A DNA stretch of 64,000 bases from Vibrio ulleungensis (GTDB taxonomy: Bacteria; Pseudomonadota; Gammaproteobacteria; Enterobacterales; Vibrionaceae). The stretch spans positions 882,918 to 946,917 of the forward strand of contig NZ_JAFEUM010000001.1 of the NCBI RefSeq assembly GCF_016900875.1, written 5' to 3'. Made by a program: the position numbers and the translations under genes. Shown here in pieces: positions 44,909 through 54,797 of this stretch (its first letter is position 1; each line of letters starts with the position of its first letter). Below the pieces are notes generated by a model. It worked only from the letters and a program-made list of their open reading frames with translations, did no database searches and was not told where the DNA came from.

Positions 44909-45952
44909 ATGAACAACAGTGAGTCATCGATCATTCTCGACCCACAGAAAATCGCGTACTGGACAATCATATTGTTCGGTATGATGGCAATGTTGATCTA
45001 TGGCAAAGCACTGATAATTCCGATTGTCTTAGGCGTATTTTTGGCGGTCATACTGAGTTCAACACGTCAGGCTGTAAAGCTCATTCCAGTGATAGGCAAG
45101 TACCTCAATGATGCGCTAGTCTCTGTCATTACATTGCTCGTTTTGGTCGCTATTGTTCTTATTCTTTCTCAAGCACTTTCTAGTCAAGTTGAAGAGTTTA
45201 CTGAATTTCAACCGCTTTATGAGGAACGATTTAACCACTTAGTCGCGATGTTAGGGAATAAAGTTCACTTCGATGTAACTACCTTTGGAGCTAGCAGTCA
45301 ATTTGCTGGCCTGCTAGGGTGGTTCGGAGAGTCAATATCTTTGGTGCTATCTAATGTATTGCTTACCTTTATGTTTACAATGTTTTTGATGGCAGAGCAG
45401 AAAATGATCCCACAAAAATTGGCTAGCCTCGCTGGGACGGAAGAAAAAGCAAAGAATGTACAGGTAGTCTGGCAAGACATCGCAAACTCCATTCAAACAT
45501 ACTTATCATTAAAATCGATCATTAGTGCGCTTACCGCCGTCGCGACGTTCGCCGTCTTGGAGTTGATGGGAGTACATTTTGCTGCGATGTGGGGTATTCT
45601 GGTGTTCTTTATTAATTTCATTCCCAATTTAGGCTCAATACTCGGGGTCGCATTACCCGCACTACAAGCGCTGCTGCAATTTGAACAGTTTACCCCTGTG
45701 CTGATCATTGTCGGCCTTTTAACTGTCGTTCAATTTGTTATAGGCAATCTTATAGAACCGGCCTATTTGGGCACAAAACTTAACCTAAGCCCCTTTATTG
45801 TGCTGGTTTCGTTAACCTTTTGGGGCGCAATTTGGGGCTTAGTGGGGATGTTTTTAGCCGTTCCGTTGATGGTTTTAGTGAGTTTAATATGTCGACGTAT
45901 TTCTGGGTTGGAATGGATTTCTACATTGCTGTCTATCGATGGTAAACGATAG
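44909..45952 (+). CDS. AI-2E family transporter (PerM-like)
   Basis: 347 residues, about eight helices. The family core is the C-terminal block: LSLKSIISALTAVATF, GILVFFINFIPNLGSILGV, and NLIEPAYLGTKLNLSPFIVL. Members export AI-2 or act as Na+/H+ antiporters; the name does not prove AI-2 transport. Third gene of a probable operon with two small membrane proteins. Confidence 0.85.
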   Translation: MNNSESSIILDPQKIAYWTIILFGMMAMLIYGKALIIPIVLGVFLAVILSSTRQAVKLIPVIGKYLNDALVSVITLLVLVAIVLILSQALSSQVEEFTEFQPLYEERFNHLVAMLGNKVHFDVTTFGASSQFAGLLGWFGESISLVLSNVLLTFMFTMFLMAEQKMIPQKLASLAGTEEKAKNVQVVWQDIANSIQTYLSLKSIISALTAVATFAVLELMGVHFAAMWGILVFFINFIPNLGSILGVALPALQALLQFEQFTPVLIIVGLLTVVQFVIGNLIEPAYLGTKLNLSPFIVLVSLTFWGAIWGLVGMFLAVPLMVLVSLICRRISGLEWISTLLSIDGKR

Positions 45953-46044
45953 ACGACAAAAGGTGACCCAACTCACTATTTACTTGCATCCCGTAGTGGA
46001 AATCAGTACTGTTGCGCTCCCATTGACTCATAAAGGTACAGACA

Positions 46045-47637
46045 GTGCTCTCAACCAACAATATCACCCAACAATTTGGATCGAAGCCGCTTTTCGAAAA
46101 CATCTCTGTTAAATTTGGCCAAGGTAACCGCTACGGTTTGATTGGCGCCAATGGTTGTGGCAAGTCTACGTTTATGAAAATCCTCAGTGGCGAGCTTGAT
46201 CCATCTGGCGGCAACGTTAGCTACGACCCAAATGAACGTATTGCTAAGCTAAATCAGGACCAGTTTGCCTATGAGCAATATACGGTTATTGATACCGTGA
46301 TCATGGGCTACAAAGAGCTTTGGGAAGTGAAACAAGAGCGTGACCGTATCTATTCATTGCCAGAAATGAGTGAAGATGAAGGCATGTTAGTCGCCGATCT
46401 TGAAGTCCAGTTTGCTGAAATGGACGGATACATGGCCGAAGCCAAAGCGGGAGAGTTGCTGTTGGCGGTAGGTATTCCTGAATCGCAGCATTTTGGTTTG
46501 ATGAGTGAAGTCGCACCTGGTTGGAAACTTCGTGTGCTACTTGCACAAGTGCTATTTGCTGACCCGCATGTAATGCTTCTCGATGAACCGACCAACAACC
46601 TCGATATCGATACCATTCGCTGGCTTGAAGAAACCCTAAACCAACGCAACTGTACGATGATAATAATCTCGCACGACCGTCACTTTCTAAACAGTGTTTG
46701 TACTCACATGGCAGATTTAGATTATGGTGAACTTAGACTGTTCCCTGGCAACTACGACGAGTACATGTTAGCAGCAAGCCAAGTACGTGAGCGTTTATTG
46801 GCTGACAACGCCAAGAAAAAGGCACAAATAGCCGAACTACAAACCTTTGTGGCACGCTTTTCTGCTAACGCATCTAAAGCGAAGCAGGCGACATCACGTG
46901 CTAAGCAAATCGACAAAATCCAATTGGACGAAGTGAAAGCGTCAAGTCGTCAAAACCCATTTATCCGCTTCGAACAGTCGAAAGAGCTGTTCCGAAATGC
47001 ACTTGTTTTGGAAAACCTATGTCAAGGCTTTGAAGAAGACCTATACAGTAACTTTGACGCTATTTTTGAAGTGGGTGAGCGTGTCGCGATCATCGGTGAA
47101 AATGGCGTGGGTAAAACGACGTTACTCAACACGTTAGCAGGCGCGCTTGAGCCACGCACTGGGTCGTACAAGTGGTCTGAAAACACCAACATTGGGTACT
47201 ATGCGCAAGATCACGCTAGCGACTTTGCTGAAGATATGGATCTTATGACATGGATGGGCCAATGGCGCCAAGAAGGCGACGACGAACAAGTTCTTAGGAG
47301 CTTCTTAGGGCGTATGTTGTTCTCACAAGATGACATCAAAAAGTCTGTTAAAGTGCTATCAGGTGGTGAACAGGGACGTATGTTGCTTGGCAAAATCATG
47401 ATGCACAAGCCAAATATCCTACTAATGGACGAACCCACTAACCATATGGACATGGAGTCGATTGAATCACTCAATAACGCCTTAGAGCAGTACAAAGGAA
47501 CGCTATTTTTCGTGTCGCACGACCGAGTCTTTGTCGATTCTTTAGCAACGCGTATAATCGAAATTCGTGATGGTAAAATCACTGACTTTAGAGGCTCTTA
47601 TGCAGAGTTTCTAAAATCCAAAGGTGTGGTTGAGTAA
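46045..47637 (+). CDS. ABC-F family ATPase (YbiT-like)
   Basis: 530 residues with two ATPase cassettes and no membrane part: Walker [10 protein letters not shown] (about 34) and GENGVGKTT (about 353), both followed by Walker [12 protein letters not shown] / [11 protein letters not shown]. The linker (about 245-300) is Lys-rich ([16 protein letters not shown]). Such proteins bind the ribosomal E site. It starts with GTG after AAAGG. Most like E. coli YbiT by length and the second-cassette sequence. Confidence 0.9.
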   Translation: MLSTNNITQQFGSKPLFENISVKFGQGNRYGLIGANGCGKSTFMKILSGELDPSGGNVSYDPNERIAKLNQDQFAYEQYTVIDTVIMGYKELWEVKQERDRIYSLPEMSEDEGMLVADLEVQFAEMDGYMAEAKAGELLLAVGIPESQHFGLMSEVAPGWKLRVLLAQVLFADPHVMLLDEPTNNLDIDTIRWLEETLNQRNCTMIIISHDRHFLNSVCTHMADLDYGELRLFPGNYDEYMLAASQVRERLLADNAKKKAQIAELQTFVARFSANASKAKQATSRAKQIDKIQLDEVKASSRQNPFIRFEQSKELFRNALVLENLCQGFEEDLYSNFDAIFEVGERVAIIGENGVGKTTLLNTLAGALEPRTGSYKWSENTNIGYYAQDHASDFAEDMDLMTWMGQWRQEGDDEQVLRSFLGRMLFSQDDIKKSVKVLSGGEQGRMLLGKIMMHKPNILLMDEPTNHMDMESIESLNNALEQYKGTLFFVSHDRVFVDSLATRIIEIRDGKITDFRGSYAEFLKSKGVVE

Positions 47638-47663
47638 CCCTTAGATTAGTTAGATTCTGAAGA

Positions 47664-47691
47664 AGAGCGCTTATATAAGCGCTCTTTTTTT
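47664..47691. terminator. Terminator shared by convergent ABC-F and MFS genes
   Basis: 10-bp stem AGAGCGCTTA / TAAGCGCTCT with a TA loop and a T run on the plus strand. It overlaps the stop of the minus-strand MFS gene. Confidence 0.88.
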
Positions 47692-48862
47692 ATGGTTTAA
47701 CACTGAATCCGCGCTGAATATTAGCAACAGTAATAACCGCAAAAAGAGCGATCACCATCGATAAGTGCCACGCTTCTTGTACTCCGAGCTGAACCAAAGC
47801 GACACTAACAATCGAAGAGACAATCATTTGCCCACCTCCCGATAAAGCGGCGGCTGAGCCTGCTGACTTTTTATACGGTTGAAGAACCAGTGCTTGGGCA
47901 CAAGGCAAAGCAATGGCATTCCCTACTATTAGTATCATTTGACCAATCATTAGCAGCAGTGGTTCTAAAGGGGTAAAGAACAGCCAGATAGCGCTTATGA
48001 TATGCAGAGTAGGCGTAACTAACAGTATCTTCTTATTACCAAACCTGGGCCTTAAGCGGTTACTTAGACTGGTACCAATCAACATTCCTAACGCTGGAAT
48101 CAGCGCCCACATCGCATATTGATCCGAACTCATACCGATTTGGACTTGCATAATAAATGGCATGATTGACACTGTTGTGATCATCAAGCTGAAATTAAGC
48201 CAACTGATGCTGGCAAAACTCATAAAGTAGGGCGATCGCAAAAAGACAGCGTACTGTGACGCCATATTTTTAAGTGAGGGTACAGGTTTCGTTTCAGATA
48301 AGCTCTCTTTAAACTTGAGCGCGATCAAGCCCCAGCCGACAACGACATAGCCAAGCAAAGATATAAACACCATTGACCAACCAAAGTGATGGTTGATAAA
48401 CCCACCTAAAATAGGTGCTAGTAGCGGAGTAATTGATGCGACAATGGCGATATATGACATCGCTACAGGCAACTGCTCACCACTAAAGCGATCTCGCGTC
48501 GATGCTCTCGCCAGCACAGCGCAACCGCCAGTACCAATACCTTGAATAAATCGCCCTAAGACAACCGCTGTAAACGAATCGGAAAAAGCGATAATGATGG
48601 CTAAACCAAACAGCGCAATGACCAGACCGGTAAGTAATACTTTTTTTCGCCCTAAAGAGTCAGAAATAGGGCCGTACAAAAATTGTGACGGCCCGAAACC
48701 AAGCATATAGACACTGACTAATAATTGGGCTTCTTCCAAGGTGACATTGAAGTCTTGTGCAATCCAAGGCAGTGAAGGGAACACCAACCCCATGCTAAGT
48801 TGACCAATACTAATAATGAAGCATGCGATAAAAATGGAACGAATTTTAAAATGTTGGCCCAT
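47690..48862 (-). CDS. Bcr/CflA-type multidrug MFS efflux pump
   Basis: 390 residues, 12 helices. The MFS motif A is GPISDSLGRKKVLL and motif C region LGRFIQGIGTGGCAVLARA is typical of Bcr/CflA/EmrD drug:H+ antiporters. It lies 16 bp after the AEC transporter gene on the same strand, so the two are co-transcribed. The substrate is not assigned. Confidence 0.88.
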   Translation of the reverse strand: MGQHFKIRSIFIACFIISIGQLSMGLVFPSLPWIAQDFNVTLEEAQLLVSVYMLGFGPSQFLYGPISDSLGRKKVLLTGLVIALFGLAIIIAFSDSFTAVVLGRFIQGIGTGGCAVLARASTRDRFSGEQLPVAMSYIAIVASITPLLAPILGGFINHHFGWSMVFISLLGYVVVGWGLIALKFKESLSETKPVPSLKNMASQYAVFLRSPYFMSFASISWLNFSLMITTVSIMPFIMQVQIGMSSDQYAMWALIPALGMLIGTSLSNRLRPRFGNKKILLVTPTLHIISAIWLFFTPLEPLLLMIGQMILIVGNAIALPCAQALVLQPYKKSAGSAAALSGGGQMIVSSIVSVALVQLGVQEAWHLSMVIALFAVITVANIQRGFSVKP

Positions 48863-48878
48863 AAAACGGGTGAACCAC

Positions 48879-49835
48879 CTAAATGAGTTGGAGTGAAGAC
48901 AAAATCACAATGCCCAGTGAGCAGGTCAGTGTGGATAGTAAAGTCGTTAAAGCAATGGTATTAGCGGCAAGTGTTGCATTGCCACCCATACTGCGCGCCA
49001 TAACATAACTGGCGGCGGCAACTGGAGCAGCATTCATAAAAAATAAAATGGCTAACTCTATATCGCGAAACCCTAACAGTACCGCTGCTGACGTGATTAA
49101 TAAAGGAGCTAGAACAAGTTTAAAGCTAGTTGCGTACCACGTTGCGGTTGCGTCTTGTTTTAGAGCGCGAAGATTAAGTGAGCCACCGGTACACAGCAAA
49201 GCAAGTGGTAGAGTCATTTTTGCTAGATAATCACCCGCGTCGATAATCATTGACGGCACTGGGATTGATAACCCGTATACTACTAAGCCAGCGACGATTG
49301 AAATTATCAGTGGGTTTTTGGTCATTGTTTTGACCAGTAATTTAACCAAGGCTTTGGGCGTCGTTCCACCCGTTGGGGTAAGGCAGATAACGGCCAATAC
49401 GTTGTAGAGCAGTGTGGTTGCAGCGACGTAAAGTGCCGCTAACGCGATACCGCTTTCTCCGTATGCGTTAGCAACATACGCGATCCCAATAATCCCAGTA
49501 TTAGCGCGAAAACTGGCTTGTACAATAACACCTGCGTCTGCGCTGCGTTTAAAAACGCGGTGAGTAATGAGCATCGTCAAAACGAAAAAGCTGACACTGG
49601 CTACCGTTGCAAATATGAGCATTCGGCTGGCTGACTCAAAATCATGATCGGCGGTAACGATGCTTAAAAATAGCAGCGCGGGCAAGGTCACTTGGAACAC
49701 AACTTTTGAGCCAATTTCAATAAACTCATCGGTAATGATGTGTTTGTACTTTAACCAAATCCCTAAGATTAGCGTGACACAAATTGGCCCAGTGATGGAG
49801 AGAGAAAATGCAATTTGAGATAGAAAGTCGCTCAT
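48879..49835 (-). CDS. AEC family transporter (auxin efflux carrier-like)
   Basis: 318 residues with about ten helices and the AEC family pattern (GSKVVFQVTLPALLFLSI near the N-terminus and LALLCTGGSLNL in the middle). Bacterial members carry malonate, malate or other carboxylates or drugs. First gene of a two-gene operon with the MFS pump. Confidence 0.85.
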   Translation of the reverse strand: MSDFLSQIAFSLSITGPICVTLILGIWLKYKHIITDEFIEIGSKVVFQVTLPALLFLSIVTADHDFESASRMLIFATVASVSFFVLTMLITHRVFKRSADAGVIVQASFRANTGIIGIAYVANAYGESGIALAALYVAATTLLYNVLAVICLTPTGGTTPKALVKLLVKTMTKNPLIISIVAGLVVYGLSIPVPSMIIDAGDYLAKMTLPLALLCTGGSLNLRALKQDATATWYATSFKLVLAPLLITSAAVLLGFRDIELAILFFMNAAPVAAASYVMARSMGGNATLAANTIALTTLLSTLTCSLGIVILSSLQLI

Positions 49836-49947
49836 AACGGCCTGTTTTGATTCTGTAAAATGATATTGTATTACAAAAAGGCCATATGCGGTAAAATTTT
49901 GACCGCATTATTTCTGGTGTTAAGCGGTAGTTTCACATGCAGCGTCT

Positions 49948-50496
49948 TTAAAGTTCGATCACCAATTTGTTATTTTTAATCACTAGATTGGGTTGAGCCG
50001 ATTTAAGTAAAGCCTGTTCAAATTTGCTGTTGTCGAGTTGATAAACAGGGTATTGAGACAATACGTCTCCTACAACCGATACTGCGGGTTTCAGTAACGG
50101 AGTGAGTGCTGAAGGCAACGTATTTGATTTATCGTCAAATTGTTCCAACCGGACCGACTTGATAAACACTTCTCCAGTCTCTTTTTCATAGTATGGAATT
50201 GCGCTAAATTCCATCGCTAAATCTAAGTCTAATTCTGTGCCATTCATAACCTCGACGAGCGCATTGGTGTTGGCAAAGACACTGATTCTATCTGCATCTG
50301 CACGGCCAATTCGGATCTCGACATCATTCAATCCAATTTCAGCTTTAACCAGTCCTTCTACATCTATAGATTGATTTGCTGACAGGTTGTTAGACACGTA
50401 GTCCGTCATTTGCTGCTCTGAAATGGAATAACTTGCACAACCGCTGGTAACGACAATCATTACTACGGTAAGTATTTTAAATAAGCGGTTTGTCAT
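49948..50496 (-). CDS. DUF1439 lipoprotein (YceB-like)
   Basis: 182 residues. The lipobox is TSGC with Cys20. The mature domain starts YSISEQQMTDYVSNNL, characteristic of YceB/DUF1439 outer-membrane lipoproteins that have a tubular lipid-binding-like fold. Function is uncertain. Stands alone with its own Shine-Dalgarno (AAGGACG). Confidence 0.85.
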   Translation of the reverse strand: MTNRLFKILTVVMIVVTSGCASYSISEQQMTDYVSNNLSANQSIDVEGLVKAEIGLNDVEIRIGRADADRISVFANTNALVEVMNGTELDLDLAMEFSAIPYYEKETGEVFIKSVRLEQFDDKSNTLPSALTPLLKPAVSVVGDVLSQYPVYQLDNSKFEQALLKSAQPNLVIKNNKLVIEL

Positions 50497-50644
50497 GGAA
50501 CGTCCTTTTAAACAGCGGGTTTATGTCAATACGATGACTGAGAGCCTATGAAAATGCAATTAGAAATGTGATCAATGACAAATAAATGCACCCCAAGGGT
50601 AAACGCGGTAGAATACGGCTGATTTTTTGATTGAGTATGACGTT

Positions 50645-52639
50645 GTGAAGCAACCATTTGAACTTTTAGCCCCTGGTGGCGATTTAGACTCTATACTAGC
50701 CGCAATTGCAGCTGGAGCAGACGCAGTGTATTGCGGACTGGATCGTTTTAATGCGAGAAATCGTGCCACCAATTTAAGCTATGACGATTTAATGGTGGTC
50801 ATCGAAATAGCTCATCAACAGCAATGCCAAGTCTTTCTAACACTTAACATCATGATGTTAGAAAGTGAGTTAGCAGCATTGTGGCGCTTATTAGACAGAC
50901 TAACGACTTCTGCTATCGATGGTGTGATTATTCAAGATTTTGGCTTAGCTTATTTGCTAAAGCATCATTTCTCTACGTTAGATGTTCATGCATCGACGCA
51001 AATGAATACCCACAATAAAGGGCAAATTACCGCACTTAGTCAGTTGGGGGCGAGTCGCGTTAATTTGTCAAGAGAGCTCAGCATTGACGAGATCACTGAC
51101 TTAGCCAGTTACGGCAAACAGCATGGTGTATCAATGGAAGTCTTTGTGCACGGCTCATACTGTATTGGATTTTCAGGATTATGCTACATAAGCTCAGTTC
51201 GCAGTGGCGCGTCAGGTAATAGAGGTCGTTGCAGTCAACCTTGCCGAGACCCATTCGAAAAAACGGATGCAGGTGCAGAGTTCCCACTGAACATGAAAGA
51301 CAACAGTGCATTTAGCAACATGGCGCAATTAGCTGAAGCTGGAGTCTATTCACTAAAAGTAGAAGGGCGTATAAAGAAGTCCCACTATGTCTTTACCACA
51401 GTTCAACAGTGGCGAGCGCAAATCGATGCCTATCAAACTGGTAAAGCGCCGTTAACCGACATGACGCCGTTGTATACGGTATTTAACCGAGATTTCAGTA
51501 ATGGGTACTTGATGGGGAACATTGATAAAGCAATGTACATTGATAATCCCCGTAATCATGCTTGGTTGGCACGTGCTGAGTCCAACAATGACGCGTCTGA
51601 AAGTGGCATACAGATCGCCAAAAAGGGCGTATACGATGACAATACGCGCATAATGCAAACGATGGAGCAATCGGTAGCACCTTTTGCTCAGATGTATAAC
51701 GACAAGCGAACGCTGAGATCAACCACCAAAACACCTCGAACTCATATTACATTACCGAGTATTGAAAGTGACGCCGTGTCGAATGAGCATGTTGCGAGTC
51801 TTTCTATTCTTTTGTCTGATTTTGAACAAGTAGAGCAACTGCACGATCTAGAGGTCGAACTGTTTGTTCAGCTTCCTAATGCGTTAGGCAAAACGTGGAA
51901 ACATTGGGCGCAACAACTAAGTTTGTATCCACAATGTTCTCCCTATTTCCCAGCGGTACTTATCGATAAAGACTACGAATCGGCGGTAGAACTTCTTAAA
52001 TTAGTGACGCCGTCACTAATTATCACTGACAATATCGGTATTGCGATAGAAGCACAGAAGTTGGGTGTTCAATGGATTGCAGGAAGGCAACTTAACTTGA
52101 GCAACAGCTATGCACTAGAGTGTTTAAAGCAAGAGTTTGGCGCGTCAGGTGGATTCGTTTCTAATGAGCTTAGTAAAGTACAAATGAATCGAATTAAAAG
52201 GCCAAGTGGATTTCGTGCTTTCTATGCAGTGTTGCAGCCCAATACACTCATGACCAGTCGGCAGTGTTTGTTTATGCAAAGCAGTGGGTGTAAAAAAATA
52301 AAACAAAACAACGGCTGTTTACCTAAGTGCAGCAAACGCACGTCGATCATAAACCTAAACGACTCACCCTATATCATTAATAAAATAGGGGGCGAATATA
52401 ATCAGCTTCATGCTCAACACCACACTTTAAACTTAGAGGTCATCAAAGACCACTCGACTCTGTTTACGGATTTCCTTATCGATTTAAGAGATATTCAAAC
52501 CGAAACTAAATTTAACAGTGATATTAGAGCATTAGCCAATGGATTTATTCAATTGGTTGCCGGATATGATGTTGTGAGCGAGAGTTTACAACAGTATGTT
52601 AGACCTACATCTAACCATCAGTATTACAAGGGTGTGTGA
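50645..52639 (+). CDS. rlhA: U32 family protein, RlhA-like 23S rRNA hydroxylase
   Basis: 664 residues, close to E. coli RlhA (YdcP), which makes 5-hydroxycytidine at 23S rRNA C2501. The U32 core is APGGDLDSILAAIAAGADAV at the N-terminus; Fe-S cysteines lie in HGSYCIGFSGLCY and GNRGRCSQPCR, followed by LKVEGRIKKSHYV. The GTG at 50645 is chosen because the protein then starts KQPFELLAPGG as in relatives; a TTG at 50627 is also possible. The Shine-Dalgarno is weak. The C-terminal ~300 residues are the collagenase-like domain. Confidence 0.85.
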   Translation: MKQPFELLAPGGDLDSILAAIAAGADAVYCGLDRFNARNRATNLSYDDLMVVIEIAHQQQCQVFLTLNIMMLESELAALWRLLDRLTTSAIDGVIIQDFGLAYLLKHHFSTLDVHASTQMNTHNKGQITALSQLGASRVNLSRELSIDEITDLASYGKQHGVSMEVFVHGSYCIGFSGLCYISSVRSGASGNRGRCSQPCRDPFEKTDAGAEFPLNMKDNSAFSNMAQLAEAGVYSLKVEGRIKKSHYVFTTVQQWRAQIDAYQTGKAPLTDMTPLYTVFNRDFSNGYLMGNIDKAMYIDNPRNHAWLARAESNNDASESGIQIAKKGVYDDNTRIMQTMEQSVAPFAQMYNDKRTLRSTTKTPRTHITLPSIESDAVSNEHVASLSILLSDFEQVEQLHDLEVELFVQLPNALGKTWKHWAQQLSLYPQCSPYFPAVLIDKDYESAVELLKLVTPSLIITDNIGIAIEAQKLGVQWIAGRQLNLSNSYALECLKQEFGASGGFVSNELSKVQMNRIKRPSGFRAFYAVLQPNTLMTSRQCLFMQSSGCKKIKQNNGCLPKCSKRTSIINLNDSPYIINKIGGEYNQLHAQHHTLNLEVIKDHSTLFTDFLIDLRDIQTETKFNSDIRALANGFIQLVAGYDVVSESLQQYVRPTSNHQYYKGV

Positions 52640-52733
52640 ATTAGCTGTTATATTGGTGTAATTTAAATGCTTTAAATGTAAGTAATATGCGTTATCATTA
52701 GAAGTGGAATAATAACTTTGGGTGAGAGTGCCC

Positions 52734-53816
52734 GTGACTTTGAATCAAATCTACCACCTAGGTACAAATAAGCTGCCGTTCGGTAGCGCAAACAAAGTAC
52801 GTTTGCTCAATATTATTGCGCTAATTACCGCGGTGACATCGGGTCTGTATACGCTTACCTACGTTTCATTTCTAGGGCACCTAGGCGTCGCTAGTATCAA
52901 TTTTGGCTTCACTGTTGCTTATGTACTTACGTTAGCCTTTAGCGCAAAAGGGTTTTATCGCGGAGGTAAAATTTGGTTTTTTAGCGTGTTAATGATGCAT
53001 TTGGTTGTATCGTCCAACGTCTATCTAACCAATGCATCGGGTTTTCATCTTTACTATTACTTGGTCCCAACCGGAACTTATTTGCTGTTCGAATTAGATG
53101 AAAAACGAGAAAAAATCATTCTAAGTTGTTTGGCAGTCGCACTGTTTTTCTATTGCGAAAACACCACTAACCTTAATCCAATGATCGTCGTTAGCGAACA
53201 AACCAATCGGTATATCTATCAATCAGTTATGTTGGTTAATATGCTAGAGGTTATTGTAGTGCTTAGTATTTTTGCCAATGAAATCTCGGTCAATGAAAAG
53301 AAACTTAAACATCAAGCGACAACGGATTCCCTTACCGGAATAGCAAATCGCCATACCTTCTTCTCACAAGGTGCGAATATGCTCGAAGAGCGCATTGAGG
53401 GGCAAAACGTCAGTCTTATCATTTTGGATCTTGACTATTTTAAGCGTGTGAATGATAGGCACGGTCATATAGCAGGCGATCTTGTATTAACCGAGGTGTG
53501 TAACATCATCGAACAACACTGCCGACCAGAAGATCTTTTTGCACGCATCGGTGGAGAAGAGTTTGCATTAGTGATGCCAAATACACCACTAGAGTTTGCG
53601 ACACGTAAAGCGGAAGTAATACGCTCTGCAATCGAGTCACATCCCATACCTTTGCCAGAAGAACCAGGTTTTAGGTGTACTGCGAGTTTAGGTATTTCCA
53701 CGTCAAGTGATCAGCACGACTCTCTGAAAGATCTGCTAATATTGGCAGATAAAGCACTATACATTGCGAAAGACGCTGGTCGAAATCGAACCGAAAGCTG
53801 TTTGAAAATCGCCTAA
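52734..53816 (+). CDS. Membrane diguanylate cyclase (GGEEF)
   Basis: About 360 residues. Five or six hydrophobic helices in the first 180 residues, then a GGDEF domain. The active site is GGEEF at residues 273-277, and an inhibitory I-site RPED lies exactly five residues upstream, so product inhibition is expected. The start is uncertain among GTG codons at 52722, 52728 and 52734; the last has GGTGAG 7 nt upstream. It is followed 18 bp later by an ADP-ribosylglycohydrolase gene, suggesting co-transcription. Confidence 0.87.
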   Translation: MTLNQIYHLGTNKLPFGSANKVRLLNIIALITAVTSGLYTLTYVSFLGHLGVASINFGFTVAYVLTLAFSAKGFYRGGKIWFFSVLMMHLVVSSNVYLTNASGFHLYYYLVPTGTYLLFELDEKREKIILSCLAVALFFYCENTTNLNPMIVVSEQTNRYIYQSVMLVNMLEVIVVLSIFANEISVNEKKLKHQATTDSLTGIANRHTFFSQGANMLEERIEGQNVSLIILDLDYFKRVNDRHGHIAGDLVLTEVCNIIEQHCRPEDLFARIGGEEFALVMPNTPLEFATRKAEVIRSAIESHPIPLPEEPGFRCTASLGISTSSDQHDSLKDLLILADKALYIAKDAGRNRTESCLKIA

Positions 53817-53834
53817 AGATGACAAGGTGAATCA

Positions 53835-54779
53835 ATGAAACAAGACGACACCGCCATTCACTTAAGAGCCTGGCATGCCAACGTAGGTGCTTTAGTCGCG
53901 GACGCGGCATGTTTGGGTTTTCACTTTCTTAATGACCAACAAAAAATCGTCGATTTAGCAAAAGACGCCCCAGAATTTTACCCATCGACTGTCGATGACT
54001 ATGCGTCGACGAGTCAATTTGTACACAATGGTAAACAGAGCGGCGATCTCACGCATTATGGCGCCCAGATGCTGTCGCTCATCGATAGCTTAGTTCAAAA
54101 AGGAAGTTACGTTGAATCGGCGTATATTTCCTCTTATCGAAGTTGGTTTGATTTTGGTGGCCAGTGGCAAGGGTTTATAGATGAACCGACCAAACAGACA
54201 TTAATGAACATTCATCAGTTAGAAGATAAAGATTTACCGTTTATTGGGGTAGGCGCTAACTCTGCTACTAATCTTGCATTAACAGTATTGCCGCCAATTG
54301 TGACGCGTTATTATCAAGAGGAAGAGCTGCTTGATTGGGTTGAAACGGCCGTTAGAGTCACAAACAATAATGATGTCGCGGTTGAATACGCAAAAGGTGT
54401 AGCGGTTATGCTTCGCTGTGCATTATTAGGGTACGACCCCAAAGAGTGTTTAAAGGTTGCGCATCGTTTGGGCGGATTGGTGGCAAAAGATATCGATAAG
54501 GTTTTGATTATGCGTCAGTCAAGTTCGAGGGAAGTTGCCGTCAAGGTTGGCTCTGGTAGCCAGCTTTCATCGTCCTTTGTGGTGATTTGCCATCTTATGT
54601 TTCATGCAAAAAACTACCAACAGTCCATTCGCGAAAACATATACTGCGGAGGTGACAGCAGCGGCAGAGCTATCGCACTCGGCGCAATATTAGCTGCATG
54701 CTACCAAGGTGGTGACAAAGCCTTACCGACAGAGTGGATAGAAAAAACCGATCTTCCGCAGAATGCTTTTGCGCTATAA
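53835..54779 (+). CDS. ADP-ribosylglycohydrolase family protein, J1-crystallin clade
   Basis: 314 residues. Begins GALVADAACLGFHFLNDQQK, the J1-crystallin-type start of the DraG/ARH fold. The N-terminal metal region is SGDLTHYG rather than the TDDT of DraG, and the C-terminal one is GGDSSGRA rather than GGDTDT, so the usual dinuclear metal ligands are only partly kept. Hydrolase activity is therefore uncertain. AAGGTGA precedes the ATG. It is the only DraG-superfamily gene in a window that encodes DraT, but at 39 kb distance. Confidence 0.82.
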   Translation: MKQDDTAIHLRAWHANVGALVADAACLGFHFLNDQQKIVDLAKDAPEFYPSTVDDYASTSQFVHNGKQSGDLTHYGAQMLSLIDSLVQKGSYVESAYISSYRSWFDFGGQWQGFIDEPTKQTLMNIHQLEDKDLPFIGVGANSATNLALTVLPPIVTRYYQEEELLDWVETAVRVTNNNDVAVEYAKGVAVMLRCALLGYDPKECLKVAHRLGGLVAKDIDKVLIMRQSSSREVAVKVGSGSQLSSSFVVICHLMFHAKNYQQSIRENIYCGGDSSGRAIALGAILAACYQGGDKALPTEWIEKTDLPQNAFAL

Positions 54780-54797
54780 CTATTGGGTCTGGTACGT

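Noticed and set aside
53835..54779. Calling this gene draG
   Set aside because: The sequence is of the J1-crystallin clade with altered metal motifs and lies 39 kb from draT, so the name is not justified.
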